Made by a program: the position numbers and the translations under genes. Below are positions 8,408-18,448 of a DNA stretch of 64,000 nucleotides, piece by piece. The first letter of the stretch is position 1; every line of letters starts with the position of its first letter. Under the pieces are notes generated by a model, which did not search any database, was not told where the DNA came from, and saw nothing but the letters and a program-made list of their open reading frames with translations. The DNA is taken from positions 310,001 through 374,000 of the forward strand of contig CABJBA010000004.1 in the NCBI GenBank assembly GCA_902363735.1, written 5' to 3'. The stretch comes from Clostridiaceae bacterium (GTDB taxonomy: Bacteria; Bacillota; Clostridia; Lachnospirales; Lachnospiraceae).

Positions 8408-10255
8408 GTCAAATAGGTTCTTTCCAGACCTAGTTGATTTGATAATAATATTCATTCAATAGAATTTTTGCTTTTAATAAAATAAAGCTGTTTCGGCCAT
8501 ACATAATCCGTTTGATTAACTTGATCATATTCACACTTCCCTCAGCAAGTCCATTACTATACTTATAATCCACACCATTTTTAACAGCTTGTAAATCATT
8601 CTTAAGATCTGTTATATAACTACCTAACTCTTCAATTTGCAGAGAGGCGCTACTTTCGTCCATTGTTCCAACTCACTGCTTTTTCTTGAAAAGACGATAC
8701 GATGGAATTCTTTCAGGACCGTATATAGCTGATCTAACTCAGGATATTTATAAATCGCTGCCTGATATTGCTCAGTAGTTATATGTTTTATCTTTTTTAA
8801 ATCTCGGTAAATGAACTGGATCATATACTTACGAGGAATATATTCAACTGGCTCAGATGTTTTACTGGAAACTGTTCGTCTATGGGTTCGTTCCTTTTGC
8901 ATAAACACCCTAAAGGAAGAAATAGTACCAGAATAGCCATTTTTACAAATGTACTCATGGATTTTTGCATAAGTGATCCCTTGTGCTCTCATCTGAATCA
9001 CCGTTTGTTCATATGGGGCCAGGTCGCCTGTTATCATAATGTCCGTTACTGTGTGATCAATCCTCTTTTAAGTAATTGTTGACCGTCAATAACGTGTAAC
9101 CAGTTAATCGGGTGATTTCGTCCATGGAGTGACCAAGGCATATAAGTTTCTTACCTACTCAATGAACAGTTTCTTTTTCTCCATCTGATTAATATGTTGA
9201 AGTTCACAAGCATTTTCTTTTACTAGTGTAATTTCCTCCTCTTTAAGAGAAAGATATTTCGATATCGTGGCTGTAGAAGAATGTAATAGTTGAGCAATAT
9301 CCATTATAGTATAACCATCTGTTCGTTTTTGACGTGCAAACCGAATTCTTTCAGACCGGTTTCTTGTATCATACAGTGCCAGTATATGTTCGCTCTGTAT
9401 ATTATTGGTTGCCGGAATCATCAGACGGGAGGGAAATAAACGGCGTATATATTTTTCAGCAGCTTCTGACAGGTTTTTCAACAAATGGAAGCGATCACTT
9501 ACTTGGAGTGCGTCAGGGTGTGAATTGGAAGTTGCCGAGGAATATATTCTGGCTCCATCCCTTGATACCACCTGTAGATTAGGATAAGAGCTTAACCATT
9601 CTTCGACTTGCTTTATCTCTCTTGATTCAAGAATATCAATAATTGAGTGGGTTTCAAAATCGACCATAACAGAACCATAGGAATAGAGTTTACGGAAATC
9701 AAAGTCATACACACCGACCTTGGTAATGAGTGATTTATCCACAATCAATGACATTTTTAAGCAGATCACAGATGCTGCTTTTTGATACATTAACAGCGTG
9801 GGACTTCAACAATGCTGAGGCTGTGACAGAGCTCAACTTTACTGAAGTCATAAGGATCTGCTCAGTCAGCCGCTTTGTTTTCTTCCCGTACGCTTCTATA
9901 AAGTTGAATCGTTGTGTAAATGTTTTATTGAGGCATTTAGGGTTAAGACAAAACATCTTATTGATATTCAATAATTAAATCGTTTGTTTATTATGAATTG
10001 GAATATCTTGAATTTCACGTTGATATACCGAATGTATCTTGGTGGAAGTTTGTCCTCAAAACGGACAGATAACAGAAACTCTCGAGAAAGCGACTTCAAA
10101 AATAATCTAATTTTTCTTTATTTTATAATCCACACAAACAAGATCAGTATCTAATTGTTTCACCATCCAGTTTTGCATATGTATACCACCTTCAAACTTG
10201 ATTCTATCACTTTAGTTAATCAAAATCAACTAAGTTTGGAAAGAACCTATTTGAC
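8408..10255 (-). mobile_element. Decayed ISL3-family insertion sequence with both terminal inverted repeats
   Basis: The ends form a 33-bp terminal inverted repeat with two mismatches: left arm 8408-8440, right arm 10223-10255, both starting GTCAAATAGGTTCTTTCC when read inward. Similarity (AGTAA) continues a few bases outward. No clear target-site duplication is visible. The interior holds a transposase broken in several frames. The roughly 1.85-kb size is a little long for the family. Confidence 0.75.
8430..10180 (-). pseudogene. ISL3-family transposase, broken by frameshifts and stops
   Basis: Pieces of one transposase follow each other on the minus strand in different frames. An N-terminal zinc-finger part lies at about 10080-9970 (ICPF, then a TGA stop where a Cys is expected, then HSVYQREIQDIPI). 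Next come the second zinc-binding and helical part at 9971-9735 (FCLNPKCLNKTF), the DDE core at 9790-9155 (VGVYDFDFRK...VSRDGARIYSSA...HPDALQVSDRFHLLKNL), and C-terminal pieces at 9037-8624 and 8663-8430 (YSNGLAEGSVNMIKLIKRIMYGR). At least three frameshifts plus in-frame stops mean it cannot be active. Confidence 0.85.
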
Positions 10256-10317
10256 ATTTACTTTTGGACTTGTGTCAATATGGTAGACATAAAAAGTTTA
10301 ACTACTGCTTCTGAGTA

Positions 10318-10745
10318 TCAGGCAACTTCATGAGCGGCCTGAGGAGTCATATAATTGATCGCACTATGAATCCTTTTTTGATTGTACCAAGATTCAATAT
10401 ATTCAAATACTGCTTTGCGGGCCGTATTGAAATCGGGGTATTTCTGGTGAATTATTTCTTCTTTTTTTAATAATGAATGAAAGGATTCTATACAAGCATT
10501 ATCATATGGACTTCCTTTCCGACTGAAAGAATGAATCATATGTTTGGCCTCCACTCAGGCTTCAAATTTTTGACTGGTATACTGAACTCCCAAGTCACTA
10601 TGAAGAATGATTCCTTCTGTTGACTTTACGTTTAAACAGGCGTTTTCTACAGCCTTTATGGCTAGTTCTGCTGTCATGGAAGTATCATAAGAGTATCCGA
10701 TGATTTTTTGCTGTGTGGATCCATTACGGATGCAAGATAGGTCTG
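10318..10745 (-). pseudogene. IS3-family transposase OrfB fragment (3' half)
   Basis: The minus-strand frame encodes the C-terminal half of an IS3/IS150-type integrase: HSDLGVQYTSQKFEA, a TGA stop, then FSRKGSPYDNACIESFHSLLKKE and WYNQKRIHSAINYMTPQ. The second Asp and the Glu of the DDE triad are present, but the N-terminal half is missing and the frame is interrupted, so it is a remnant. A 20-nt end-like sequence at 10283-10302 recurs in direct orientation at 10762-10781 (17/20 identical), suggesting tandem IS remnants. Confidence 0.8.
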
Positions 10746-10793
10746 GTCTTAGTATATAAGTGTGGACACGAAAAGTTTAACACCAATACTTCT

Positions 10794-10818
10794 AAAAACA
10801 GGGGTTTTAAGAACCCTT
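10794..10818 (-). terminator. Possible terminator of the CRISPR precursor transcript
   Basis: Read on the minus strand, GGGTT-CTTAA-AACCC is followed by CTGTTTTT, about 55 nt beyond the last repeat. The orientation and position fit an intrinsic stop for the array transcript. The stem is only five base pairs. Confidence 0.4.
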
Positions 10819-10873
10819 AGTTAAGGTCGCTTCAAAATCCACTCTATTTTTCAATCTTTCTCCTCTCATCATA

Positions 10874-13800
10874 ATTTCAACCCACAAGGGTCCTGCGACC
10901 CTCGACTTTGATCAAAGTTACACCACTACTTATATATACTGATTTCAACCCACAAGGGTCCTGCGACCCTCGACTATAGCCGTGAAATGAGGGAAAAAGA
11001 AAAAGAGAATTTCAACCCACAAGGGTCCTGCGACCCTCGACTACCAGGAATAGCGGAAGCTGGGCCAATCAAACCAATTTCAACCCACAAGTGTCCTGCG
11101 ACCCTCGACTAAAGGAGCCACTGTCCTTTCAGGGCAATGTGCTATTTCAACCCACAAGGGTCCTGCGACCCTCGACTAAAGGATATGATGCAGACTCTAT
11201 CTGGTGCGCCATTTCAACCCACAAGGGTCCTGCGACCCTCGACCGATTACCCAGAAAATCACTTATACCACAAACAGATTTCAACCCACAAGGGTCCTGC
11301 GACCCTCGACGTGTCCTCTTGCAGCAAGTAAAATAAGATATAAAATTTCAACCCACAAGGGTCCTTCGACCCTCGACCATGATATACTGTAAAAATTCAA
11401 AAACTTTAAGGATTTCAACCCACAAGGGTCCTGCGACCCTCGACGAATGATAACAATTCGCATGTATCCGGGAAACCATTTCAACCCACAAGGGTCCTGC
11501 GACCCTCGACATACCTAAAAGCATATGCGGAACAGGCAACAGAGATTTCAACCCACAAGGGTCCTGCGACCCTCGACGTTAATTGATGGAGCCTGGTATT
11601 ACTTTAATTAATTTCAACCCACAAGGGTCCTGCGACCCTCGACTTAAAGGCCTAAGTGTAGTTTGACTTTTGCAGACAATTTCAACCCACAAGGGTCCTG
11701 CGACCCTCGACAGTGCAAGGACAACTACAACAGCAATACCAAAGGATTTCAACCCACAAGGGTCCTGCGACCCTCGACGGGATGCCATTAAAGACATAGT
11801 GTCTGTTGTTATATTTCAACCCACAAGGGTCCTGCGACCCTCGACAGCGGCGGCAAACAGACAGCTATGCTGATACAGAATTTCAACCCACAAGGGTCCT
11901 GCGACCCTCGACACAACAAATAGCAATTTAACAAATGTAAATAACATTTCAACCCACAAAGGTCCTGCGACCCTCGACTAGCATTGAATTTAGGGCGCAG
12001 AAAGATACGTGATTTCAACCCACAAGGGTCCTGCGACCCTCGACAAACCGCATAGCTGTTAATCTGGGAAAAGTAGCCGATTTCAACCCACAAGGGTCCT
12101 GCGACCCTCGACTGTTTGATATCTATTTCGTTCTCTAATGCCCAAAATTTCAACCCACAAGGGTCCTGCGACCCTCGACATGGTAAAAGATTTCAATATG
12201 ATCCAGACATCAATTTCAACCCACAAGGGTCCTGCGACCCTCGACTGATCTTGATATCACATTGTGGCTACATAATTGATTTCAACCCACAAGGGTCCTG
12301 CGACCCTCGACGGAACATCAGCACAAAGAAACCGGGATTATTTTATTTCAACCCACAAGGGTCCTGCGACCCTCGACAAAATCGTTGACGGTGTAAAGAG
12401 TGCCGTTAAAATTTCAACCCACAAGGGTCCTGCGACCCTCGACAAGGTTGAATGTTTATGAGGCCATGGAACAGGCAATTTCAACCCACAAGGGTCCTGC
12501 GACCCTCGACTAGGATCAATTGCAAATCTTTCATATACTTTTTATTTCAACCCACAAGGGTCCTGCGACCCTCGACGATCAGTCTACGATTAAAAAATGG
12601 GGGCTCTTACATTTCAACCCACAAGGGTCCTGCGACCCTCGACGAGGGAGTGTATAGCTCTGGTTTTTTCTTGGCAGATTTCAACCCACAAGGGTCCTGC
12701 GACCCTCGACGCGTGGAAGTGGAGCAATTAAGGCTTGCCTGTAAATTTCAACCCACAAGGGTCCTGCGACCCTCGACTTACTATCCAGACAGAAATCATG
12801 ATGTAACAGATATTTCAACCCACAAGGGTCCTGCGACCCTCGACGAGCCAGGGCCAGACCATTACGCAGCAGCAGGCAATTTCAACCCACAAGGGTCCTG
12901 CGACCCTCGACGGGCGCTGTCTGGTCTTACAAGGCGTAGACAAGCTATTTCAACCCACAAGGGTCCTGCGACCCTCGACATGACAACGTGATTGAGCTTA
13001 GGCAGTTCAAAAATTTCAACCCACAAGGGTCCTGCGACCCTCGACAAAAATGTCTAAGATAATAGGTTAGATGGCATGGATTTCAACCCACAAGGGTCCT
13101 GCGACCCTCGACAAAGGGTTGAGGACCTTAATATATACGATGCAATATTTCAACCCACAAGGGTCCTGCGACCCTCGACCAAGGATTGCCAGTTGCTACG
13201 TAGACGCAGAAAAATTTCAACCCACAAGGGTCCTGCGACCCTCGACAGGCAGAGGCAGAGATCGGATATAGCATAATTATTTCAACCCACAAGGGTCCTG
13301 CGACCCTCGACGAGGGGGTAGTGGCACCACTGGTAATAGGTGGAAGATTTCAACCCACAAGGGTCCTGCGACCCTCGACGAGGTTAAGGCAATCAGTTAT
13401 GCTTTTAAAATGGATTTCAACCCACAAGGGTCCTGCGACCCTCGACGAATTAAATGCATTGCTTGGAGTCCGACCCAAAGATTTCAACCCACAAGGGTCC
13501 TGCGACCCTCGACGGAATTTAACCAGCTTATGGAGTCAGAAGAGGTAATTTCAACCCACAAGGGTCCTGCGACCCTCGACACAGAGAAAAAGGAGGATTT
13601 ACCACATGAATAAATTTCAACCCACAAGGGTCCTGCGACCCTCGACTGGATAAACCTCACTTCCAGCTCCCGGACTGGGATTTCAACCCACAAGGGTCCT
13701 GCGACCCTCGACCGTCAAAGACGTGGAGGAGGGTGTTGCCAGAAAGCATTTCAACCCACAAGGGTCCTGCGACCCTCGACGCATGGACGCTAAGAATCTG

Positions 13801-15391
13801 CGCATAAAGTATGATTTCAACCCACAAGGGTCCTGCGACCCTCGACTTATTGTATTGATCGATTTTTTCGCTTTCGATTTATTTCAACCCACAAGGGTCC
13901 TGCGACCCTCGACCTAAGTTTGAAGGATACCTTAACCAAGGAAAGGGATTTCAACCCACAAGGGTCCTGCGACCCTCGACTAAACAGCAGAGATAAAGGT
14001 GCGGCAGGAGAAAGGATTTCAACCCACAAGGGTCCTGCGACCCTCGACCGGCGGATACGAAAGACAAAACAAGAGCTTGTGGATTTCAACCCACAAGGGT
14101 CCTGCGACCCTCGACACACTATAATCGGCTGCACCAATGTTTTCAATAATTTCAACCCACAAGGGTCCTGCGACCCTCGACGGTGGGTATCAGGCCACTA
14201 TAGTAATTGCTGATGATTTCAACCCACAAGGGTCCTGCGACCCTCGACTAGCCGTGACAACAAATGCTCAATCTATTATGAATTTCAACCCACAAGGGTC
14301 CTGCGACCCTCGACGAGCGTTAAGCTACAACACGGACAAAAACGCCGTAATTTCAACCCACAAGGGTCCTGCGACCCTCGACTCAAATACACCGTGGAAA
14401 CCATCAATCCACATGCCATTTCAACCCACAAGGGTCCTGCGACCCTCGACACCGGGTTACTCAAAAAATATCATGTAGATATCGAATTTCAACCCACAAG
14501 GGTCCTGCGACCCTCGACAAATCCAAACGTCTTATTACTTGTATCCATATCTTATTTCAACCCACAAGGGTCCTGCGACCCTCGACAACCGATTCAGCCA
14601 GATCATAATAACCTCCTTTTATTTCAACCCACAAGGGTCCTGCGACCCTCGACCTGCGGAAATCCTATCATGAGGGCCTTCAGGAGCATTTCAACCCACA
14701 AGGGTCCTGCGACCCTCGACTGGTGGCCTCCCCTATTTTGTGGATCTTTGGGGAATTTCAACCCACAAGGGTCCTGCGACCCTCGACTTCTAAAACAAAT
14801 GGCATGGAAATTCATTTATTTATTTCAACCCACAAGGGTCCTGCGACCCTCGACATTATATGCCTAGAACAAAGATCTTTCAAGAAAGATTTCAACCCAC
14901 AAGGGTCCTGCGACCCTCGACCAGTGTTTCAGTGGTTTTCCGGGAGTCGTGGGTAATTTCAACCCACAAGGGTCCTGCGACCCTCGACGCAGGAACTCCT
15001 GGAGATGGTCAATCAGGTGGAGATTTCAACCCACAAGGGTCCTGCGACCCTCGACGTTGTTAAAGCAGTTATATGATGAACGTAAGGAAATTTCAACCCA
15101 CAAGGGTCCTGCGACCCTCGACACCGATCTGACGCAAAAGCTGACAGGTAAAGATACAATTTCAACCCACAAGGGTCCTGCGACCCTCGACTTATGACAG
15201 CACATATACCGCACTAAATAAAGCGATTTCAACCCACAAGGGTCCTGCGACCCTCGACAAAAGGATTACAAGGCCTATATTGACGGGCTGATATTTCAAC
15301 CCACAAGGGTCCTGCGACCCTCGACCGAAATTGACGTATCACACCCAAGTTTTATACGATTTCAACCCACAAGGGTCCTGCGACCCTCGAC
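10874..15391 (-). CRISPR. Type I-C CRISPR array, 68 repeats and 67 spacers
   Basis: By hand count there are 68 copies of a 33-nt repeat, starting at 10874, 10942, 11009, 11077 and so on, the last at 15359-15391, with a mean period of 66.9 nt and spacers of about 33-36 nt. In the crRNA direction (minus strand) the repeat begins GTCGAGGGTCGCAGGACCCT and ends GGGTTGAAAT. The AGGGTC-GCAG-GACCCT stem-loop is what Cas5c cleaves in type I-C. Three copies carry single-base changes (repeats starting at 11077, 11345 and 11946), all in the distal quarter. That agrees with a leader at the 15.4-kb end next to cas2 and growth from that side. Confidence 0.98.
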
Positions 15392-15584
15392 AGCAAAAAC
15401 ATCTAATACTATGAATAATACCAAAAATTTTTTATAACATTTTCACATTTCTTATTTCCATTTTCTTTTTTAACAAACTCTATTTAATGAATAATAGCCT
15501 TTTTCCTCAAAAAATAAAGTGCGAATCTCCCAGAGATTTTCTGTTCATTTCCCATTCGCACCAATTCTAAAAGCAAAGTATTAC
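15392..15584 (-). promoter_or_regulatory. CRISPR leader
   Basis: An AT-rich 193-nt stretch between cas2 and the first repeat. Read on the minus strand it starts with an 8-bp inverted repeat, GTGCGAAT...ATTCGCAC (15519-15561). Similar GTGCGAA...TTCGCAC pairs are, as I recall, common just behind cas2 in other I-C loci. It then runs through A/T tracts with hexamers such as TTGTTA and TATTAT up to repeat 68. It should hold the array promoter and the Cas1-Cas2 integration signal. Confidence 0.75.
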
Positions 15585-15875
15585 CTAAATAATCAGAGGT
15601 TCTTCGACAGAAAAACCTTCTTTTGCCCCTATATGCTCAATCTTGGTTTTATAATTATTTCCCAAATAATAAAACCTCAGGCTATCTTTGTCCTCATCAA
15701 TAATCTTTTTTAATATATGCTTCACTTCCTGGCATTTTGCGTAATCCAGAACACACTCAAATACCGAATTCTGAACCCTCTGCCCATAGTTTACACATTG
15801 CTTTGCCACCTTTCTAAGCCGGGCTTTTCCAGCGGCATTTTCTGTGTTTACATCATATGTAATGAGTACCAGCAT
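15585..15875 (-). CDS. cas2: CRISPR-associated endonuclease Cas2
   Basis: 96 aa from ATG at 15875. The ferredoxin-like fold starts MLVLITYDV, with the conserved Asp at position 8, and continues with RLRKVAKQCVNYGQRVQNSVFECVL, typical of subtype I-C Cas2. It forms the Cas1-Cas2 integrase complex for spacer acquisition. A longer in-frame reading exists upstream, but it overlaps cas1 and lacks family similarity, so the MLVLITYDV start is chosen. The start lies 8 nt after the cas1 stop in the same operon. It is the last gene before the leader. Confidence 0.95.
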   Translation of the reverse strand: MLVLITYDVNTENAAGKARLRKVAKQCVNYGQRVQNSVFECVLDYAKCQEVKHILKKIIDEDKDSLRFYYLGNNYKTKIEHIGAKEGFSVEEPLII

Positions 15876-15883
15876 CTTTTCAC

Positions 15884-16918
15884 CTACTTCCACAAAAATG
15901 GCGGATAGCCGTCTATATCTCCCCTGATAAAACGTGCCAAAAGCATGGCTTGTGCGTACGGAACCAGTCCCCATTCCATTGTTTCATCCAAAAAGGGGTG
16001 CTTTATCTTATCCTGCTTGCGTTCCTGCCAATTTCTCAAGATTTCCCTTCTGGTTTCATCCTTCATGAGAACGGCTCCGTTTTCCTGCTTTTCAAAACCA
16101 TTGACATTTACAATCCTCTTATTAACCAATGATATCACAAAACGATCTGCAAAAATAGAGCGTAGTTCCTCCATCATATCAAGTGCAAGAGAAATCCTGC
16201 CCGGACGATCTGTATGGAGAAATCCCACATAAGAATCAAGTCCAACTGTCTCCAGTGCCGCCGCCACATCATGAGCTAACAGGGTGTAAACAAAGGAAAG
16301 CATGGCGTTTACGCAATCAAGAGGTGGCCTTTTGTTCCTATTATGAAAATAAAAATCCTTTTTCTGTTGCAAAATCAAGTCATCCATAACAGAAAAATAT
16401 CTGGATGCTGCCTCTCCCTCATACCCACGCAGCTCCTCCAAAGACAAGGTTTTCCTGATGAGATTCAACGTTTCCTTTAGCTGTCCTGACACCAGTTGGA
16501 ACCTTTCCTTATCAATTCGCTCCCCATGATCACGAACTGCCCGGTTAATCACGCTTCTGGAATTATAAACCTTTCCAATGATACAGTTTTTAGCAATCTC
16601 CAGTCTTCTGTCGGTTTGATCTGCAATACGGTACTGCTCTCTTCTTAGAACCACATTTCCCTTGCTTTCTCCCGATACCCGTGCGAGAAAGCGTCCATTC
16701 TGTGTTAAGAATGATAAAGCAATACATCGTTTTGCACACTGCCCCATAAGTGCCGGGCTGGCTCCCGTATACCCAAAGGCTACAATTCCTTCTAAGTTAT
16801 GAAGGGGTACCCGTATCTTTTCTTTTTCTTCTGCCAGAACTACCACATTTTCACCATCAAGGGAAAGGTAAGTGTCCGGTGATGTTACATAGAGGATGTT
16901 CATTAATTTTCTCATCAT
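15884..16918 (-). CDS. cas1: CRISPR-associated endonuclease Cas1 (subtype I-C)
   Basis: A 344-aa integrase subunit. The N-terminal beta domain (MNILYVTSPDTYLSLDGENV) is followed by the helical catalytic domain, with metal-ligand stretches RGYEGEAAS (165-171), FLHTDRPGR (H235) and LDMMEEL (247-252). All three acidic/His elements are present, so acquisition should be possible. The start overlaps the cas4 stop by 4 nt (ATGA). With Cas2 it inserts new spacers at the leader end of the array; Cas4 is expected to select PAM-adjacent, correctly trimmed prespacers. Confidence 0.96.
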   Translation of the reverse strand: MMRKLMNILYVTSPDTYLSLDGENVVVLAEEKEKIRVPLHNLEGIVAFGYTGASPALMGQCAKRCIALSFLTQNGRFLARVSGESKGNVVLRREQYRIADQTDRRLEIAKNCIIGKVYNSRSVINRAVRDHGERIDKERFQLVSGQLKETLNLIRKTLSLEELRGYEGEAASRYFSVMDDLILQQKKDFYFHNRNKRPPLDCVNAMLSFVYTLLAHDVAAALETVGLDSYVGFLHTDRPGRISLALDMMEELRSIFADRFVISLVNKRIVNVNGFEKQENGAVLMKDETRREILRNWQERKQDKIKHPFLDETMEWGLVPYAQAMLLARFIRGDIDGYPPFLWK

Positions 16919-17580
16919 TCCTCCTCTTCTAAATTCCGCTGCAAGTATGCAATAGCAGAACTCTTTTTACTCAACTTAGGAAGACACTGCTCTACCAGGG
17001 AGCAGGCTTTGCAGGACTTGGTCACCTTTCCTTTGGGCGTATGGTTCCGAGCAAACATTTGATGCATTTTTTCAAAAGAATCTCTTACTTTTTTGCGAAG
17101 TTCTTCATCAAACAGAACCTCTATCCGCCTCCTGATTTCACCATAATATAAAAATCCCTTGGGAATATCTGTAACCAGCATTTCCTCCAGGCACATTGCC
17201 TGTGCACAGAGCTGCAAGGCATCGGCATCATGGTCCTTTGGTTTTCCCCGCTTATATTCCACGGGAATGGGCTGATAGGTTCCCGGATAATTGCTCAGCA
17301 GGATTCCTCCTTCACTTTGATAAAACTCCACCACATCACAGTCCCCCCTCACTCCCATGGTGCGGGAAAACACAGGCATTCCTCTGGTAATAACCACGCT
17401 TTTCCGTTTTTCTGTAAAATCTTTGTCGTGAGCATTCTCATGCATGATATTTCCCATGACCGTAAAATAATTTTCTTCCCACTGCTGTTCTATATGAATC
17501 AAAGCCCATTGCCTGGCACAAAATGCATAATGCTGGATTCCTGACAGCATAAGAAAGTCTTCTTCCTTATATTCCTTCAT
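16915..17580 (-). CDS. cas4: CRISPR-associated exonuclease Cas4
   Basis: About 221 aa from ATG at 17580 (MKEYKEEDFLMLSGIQHYAFC). A RecB-like nuclease with an iron-sulfur cluster: one Cys in HYAFCARQWALIHIEQQW and the C-terminal trio in CKACSLVEQC. Nuclease motifs are visible around GDCDVVEF and IPVEYKRGKP. It trims and orients prespacers for Cas1-Cas2. A TTG codon five residues earlier is possible, but the ATG matches the usual family N-terminus. It overlaps the cas7 3' end by 14 nt and cas1 by 4 nt. Confidence 0.94.
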   Translation of the reverse strand: MKEYKEEDFLMLSGIQHYAFCARQWALIHIEQQWEENYFTVMGNIMHENAHDKDFTEKRKSVVITRGMPVFSRTMGVRGDCDVVEFYQSEGGILLSNYPGTYQPIPVEYKRGKPKDHDADALQLCAQAMCLEEMLVTDIPKGFLYYGEIRRRIEVLFDEELRKKVRDSFEKMHQMFARNHTPKGKVTKSCKACSLVEQCLPKLSKKSSAIAYLQRNLEEEE

Positions 17581-18433
17581 ATATTTCCGGTTCAAGACCT
17601 TCCAGGTTATGACAGATCACCTCATAGTCCCCAAAGTTGGAGGGGCTGGTATACAGTTCCTCTTTCTCCTTTACTTCTAAAGAGCGGTGAACCTTTGCAG
17701 AAGAATACTGTCCCATAGAGCAGTTGTGTCTCCACCAGTATACCTTGCATACTTCCATGCTTCCATCAGGACGAGCGGCTGAGGCATCATTTTCAAATAA
17801 AGTTCTTAAAGCCTCCTTTACTTTTTGTGCATCCTCATCTGTAAATCCTGTCTTCTGTGCCAGTTGATGGTTGATGCTTCCATTAATCCTATATAAACCA
17901 AACTCCACACGGTGCTTGCTTCCCATGGTGTCAGAAGATTTTTTTCCTTCACTATTCGGTTCGCTGTTCGTACTTTTGGTAATCTGCAAATCCATAATTT
18001 CAACGGGTGAAATACTTACCCCTGCATGAATGGATACGGGACCACGCACACCCACTGATACATTTTTATCTTTATCTTTAAATGCAAAAACCTGCCCAAA
18101 GGTTCGTACATCAATCCATTTTTCACATGCAGCCTGCGCATAGGCATCATTGTCTTTTGCCTTCAAAGCGGCTGCCAGCACCGGATAATTCTTTGCTCTC
18201 TCACTCAAGCTCTTAAACCCATCCTGGCAGCGTTCATCTGACTGGACAAATATCTCTTCTCCCATATCCTGTAAGCGGTTTCTTATCTTTCGTTTAATAC
18301 ATACATCTGAAATCTCACCGTGACCTTCAAAGTCTTCCCTTGGACGGTTCCCATTTAAGGGATCTCCATTGGGGTTTGCTTTCCTTACCGTTACCAACAC
18401 TGCAAAATCAATCTTGTTTGTAAATCCACTCAT
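17567..18433 (-). CDS. cas7c: Cas7/Csd2 backbone subunit of the type I-C Cascade
   Basis: 288 aa from the ATG at 18433 (MSGFTNKIDFAVLVTVRKANPNGDPLNGNRPRE). RAMP-fold protein that polymerises along the crRNA. The family core NPNGDPLNGNRPR, the GVRGPVSIHAGVSISPVEI segment and a C-terminal WWRHNCSMGQYSSAKVHRSLEV are present. An ATG five codons earlier is in frame, but its codons overlap the GGAGG ribosome site, so the inner ATG is chosen. The cas8 stop lies just upstream (18449), showing tight operon packing. Confidence 0.95.
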   Translation of the reverse strand: MSGFTNKIDFAVLVTVRKANPNGDPLNGNRPREDFEGHGEISDVCIKRKIRNRLQDMGEEIFVQSDERCQDGFKSLSERAKNYPVLAAALKAKDNDAYAQAACEKWIDVRTFGQVFAFKDKDKNVSVGVRGPVSIHAGVSISPVEIMDLQITKSTNSEPNSEGKKSSDTMGSKHRVEFGLYRINGSINHQLAQKTGFTDEDAQKVKEALRTLFENDASAARPDGSMEVCKVYWWRHNCSMGQYSSAKVHRSLEVKEKEELYTSPSNFGDYEVICHNLEGLEPEIYEGI

Positions 18434-18448
18434 ACCTTTGTCCTCCAT

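Noticed and set aside
12181..12212. Possible extra partial repeat (GATTTCAATATG) within a spacer
   Set aside because: Only about eight bases match the repeat; spacing of the flanking repeats is normal, so it is ordinary spacer sequence.
11091..15232. Many open reading frames with repeating STHKGPATLD / NPQGSCDPR / QPTRVLRPST peptides
   Set aside because: They are translations of the CRISPR repeats and spacers in various frames, not proteins.
10874..15391. Self-targeting spacers against this window
   Set aside because: While reading I noticed no spacer that matches other parts of the window, but an exhaustive comparison was not possible by eye.
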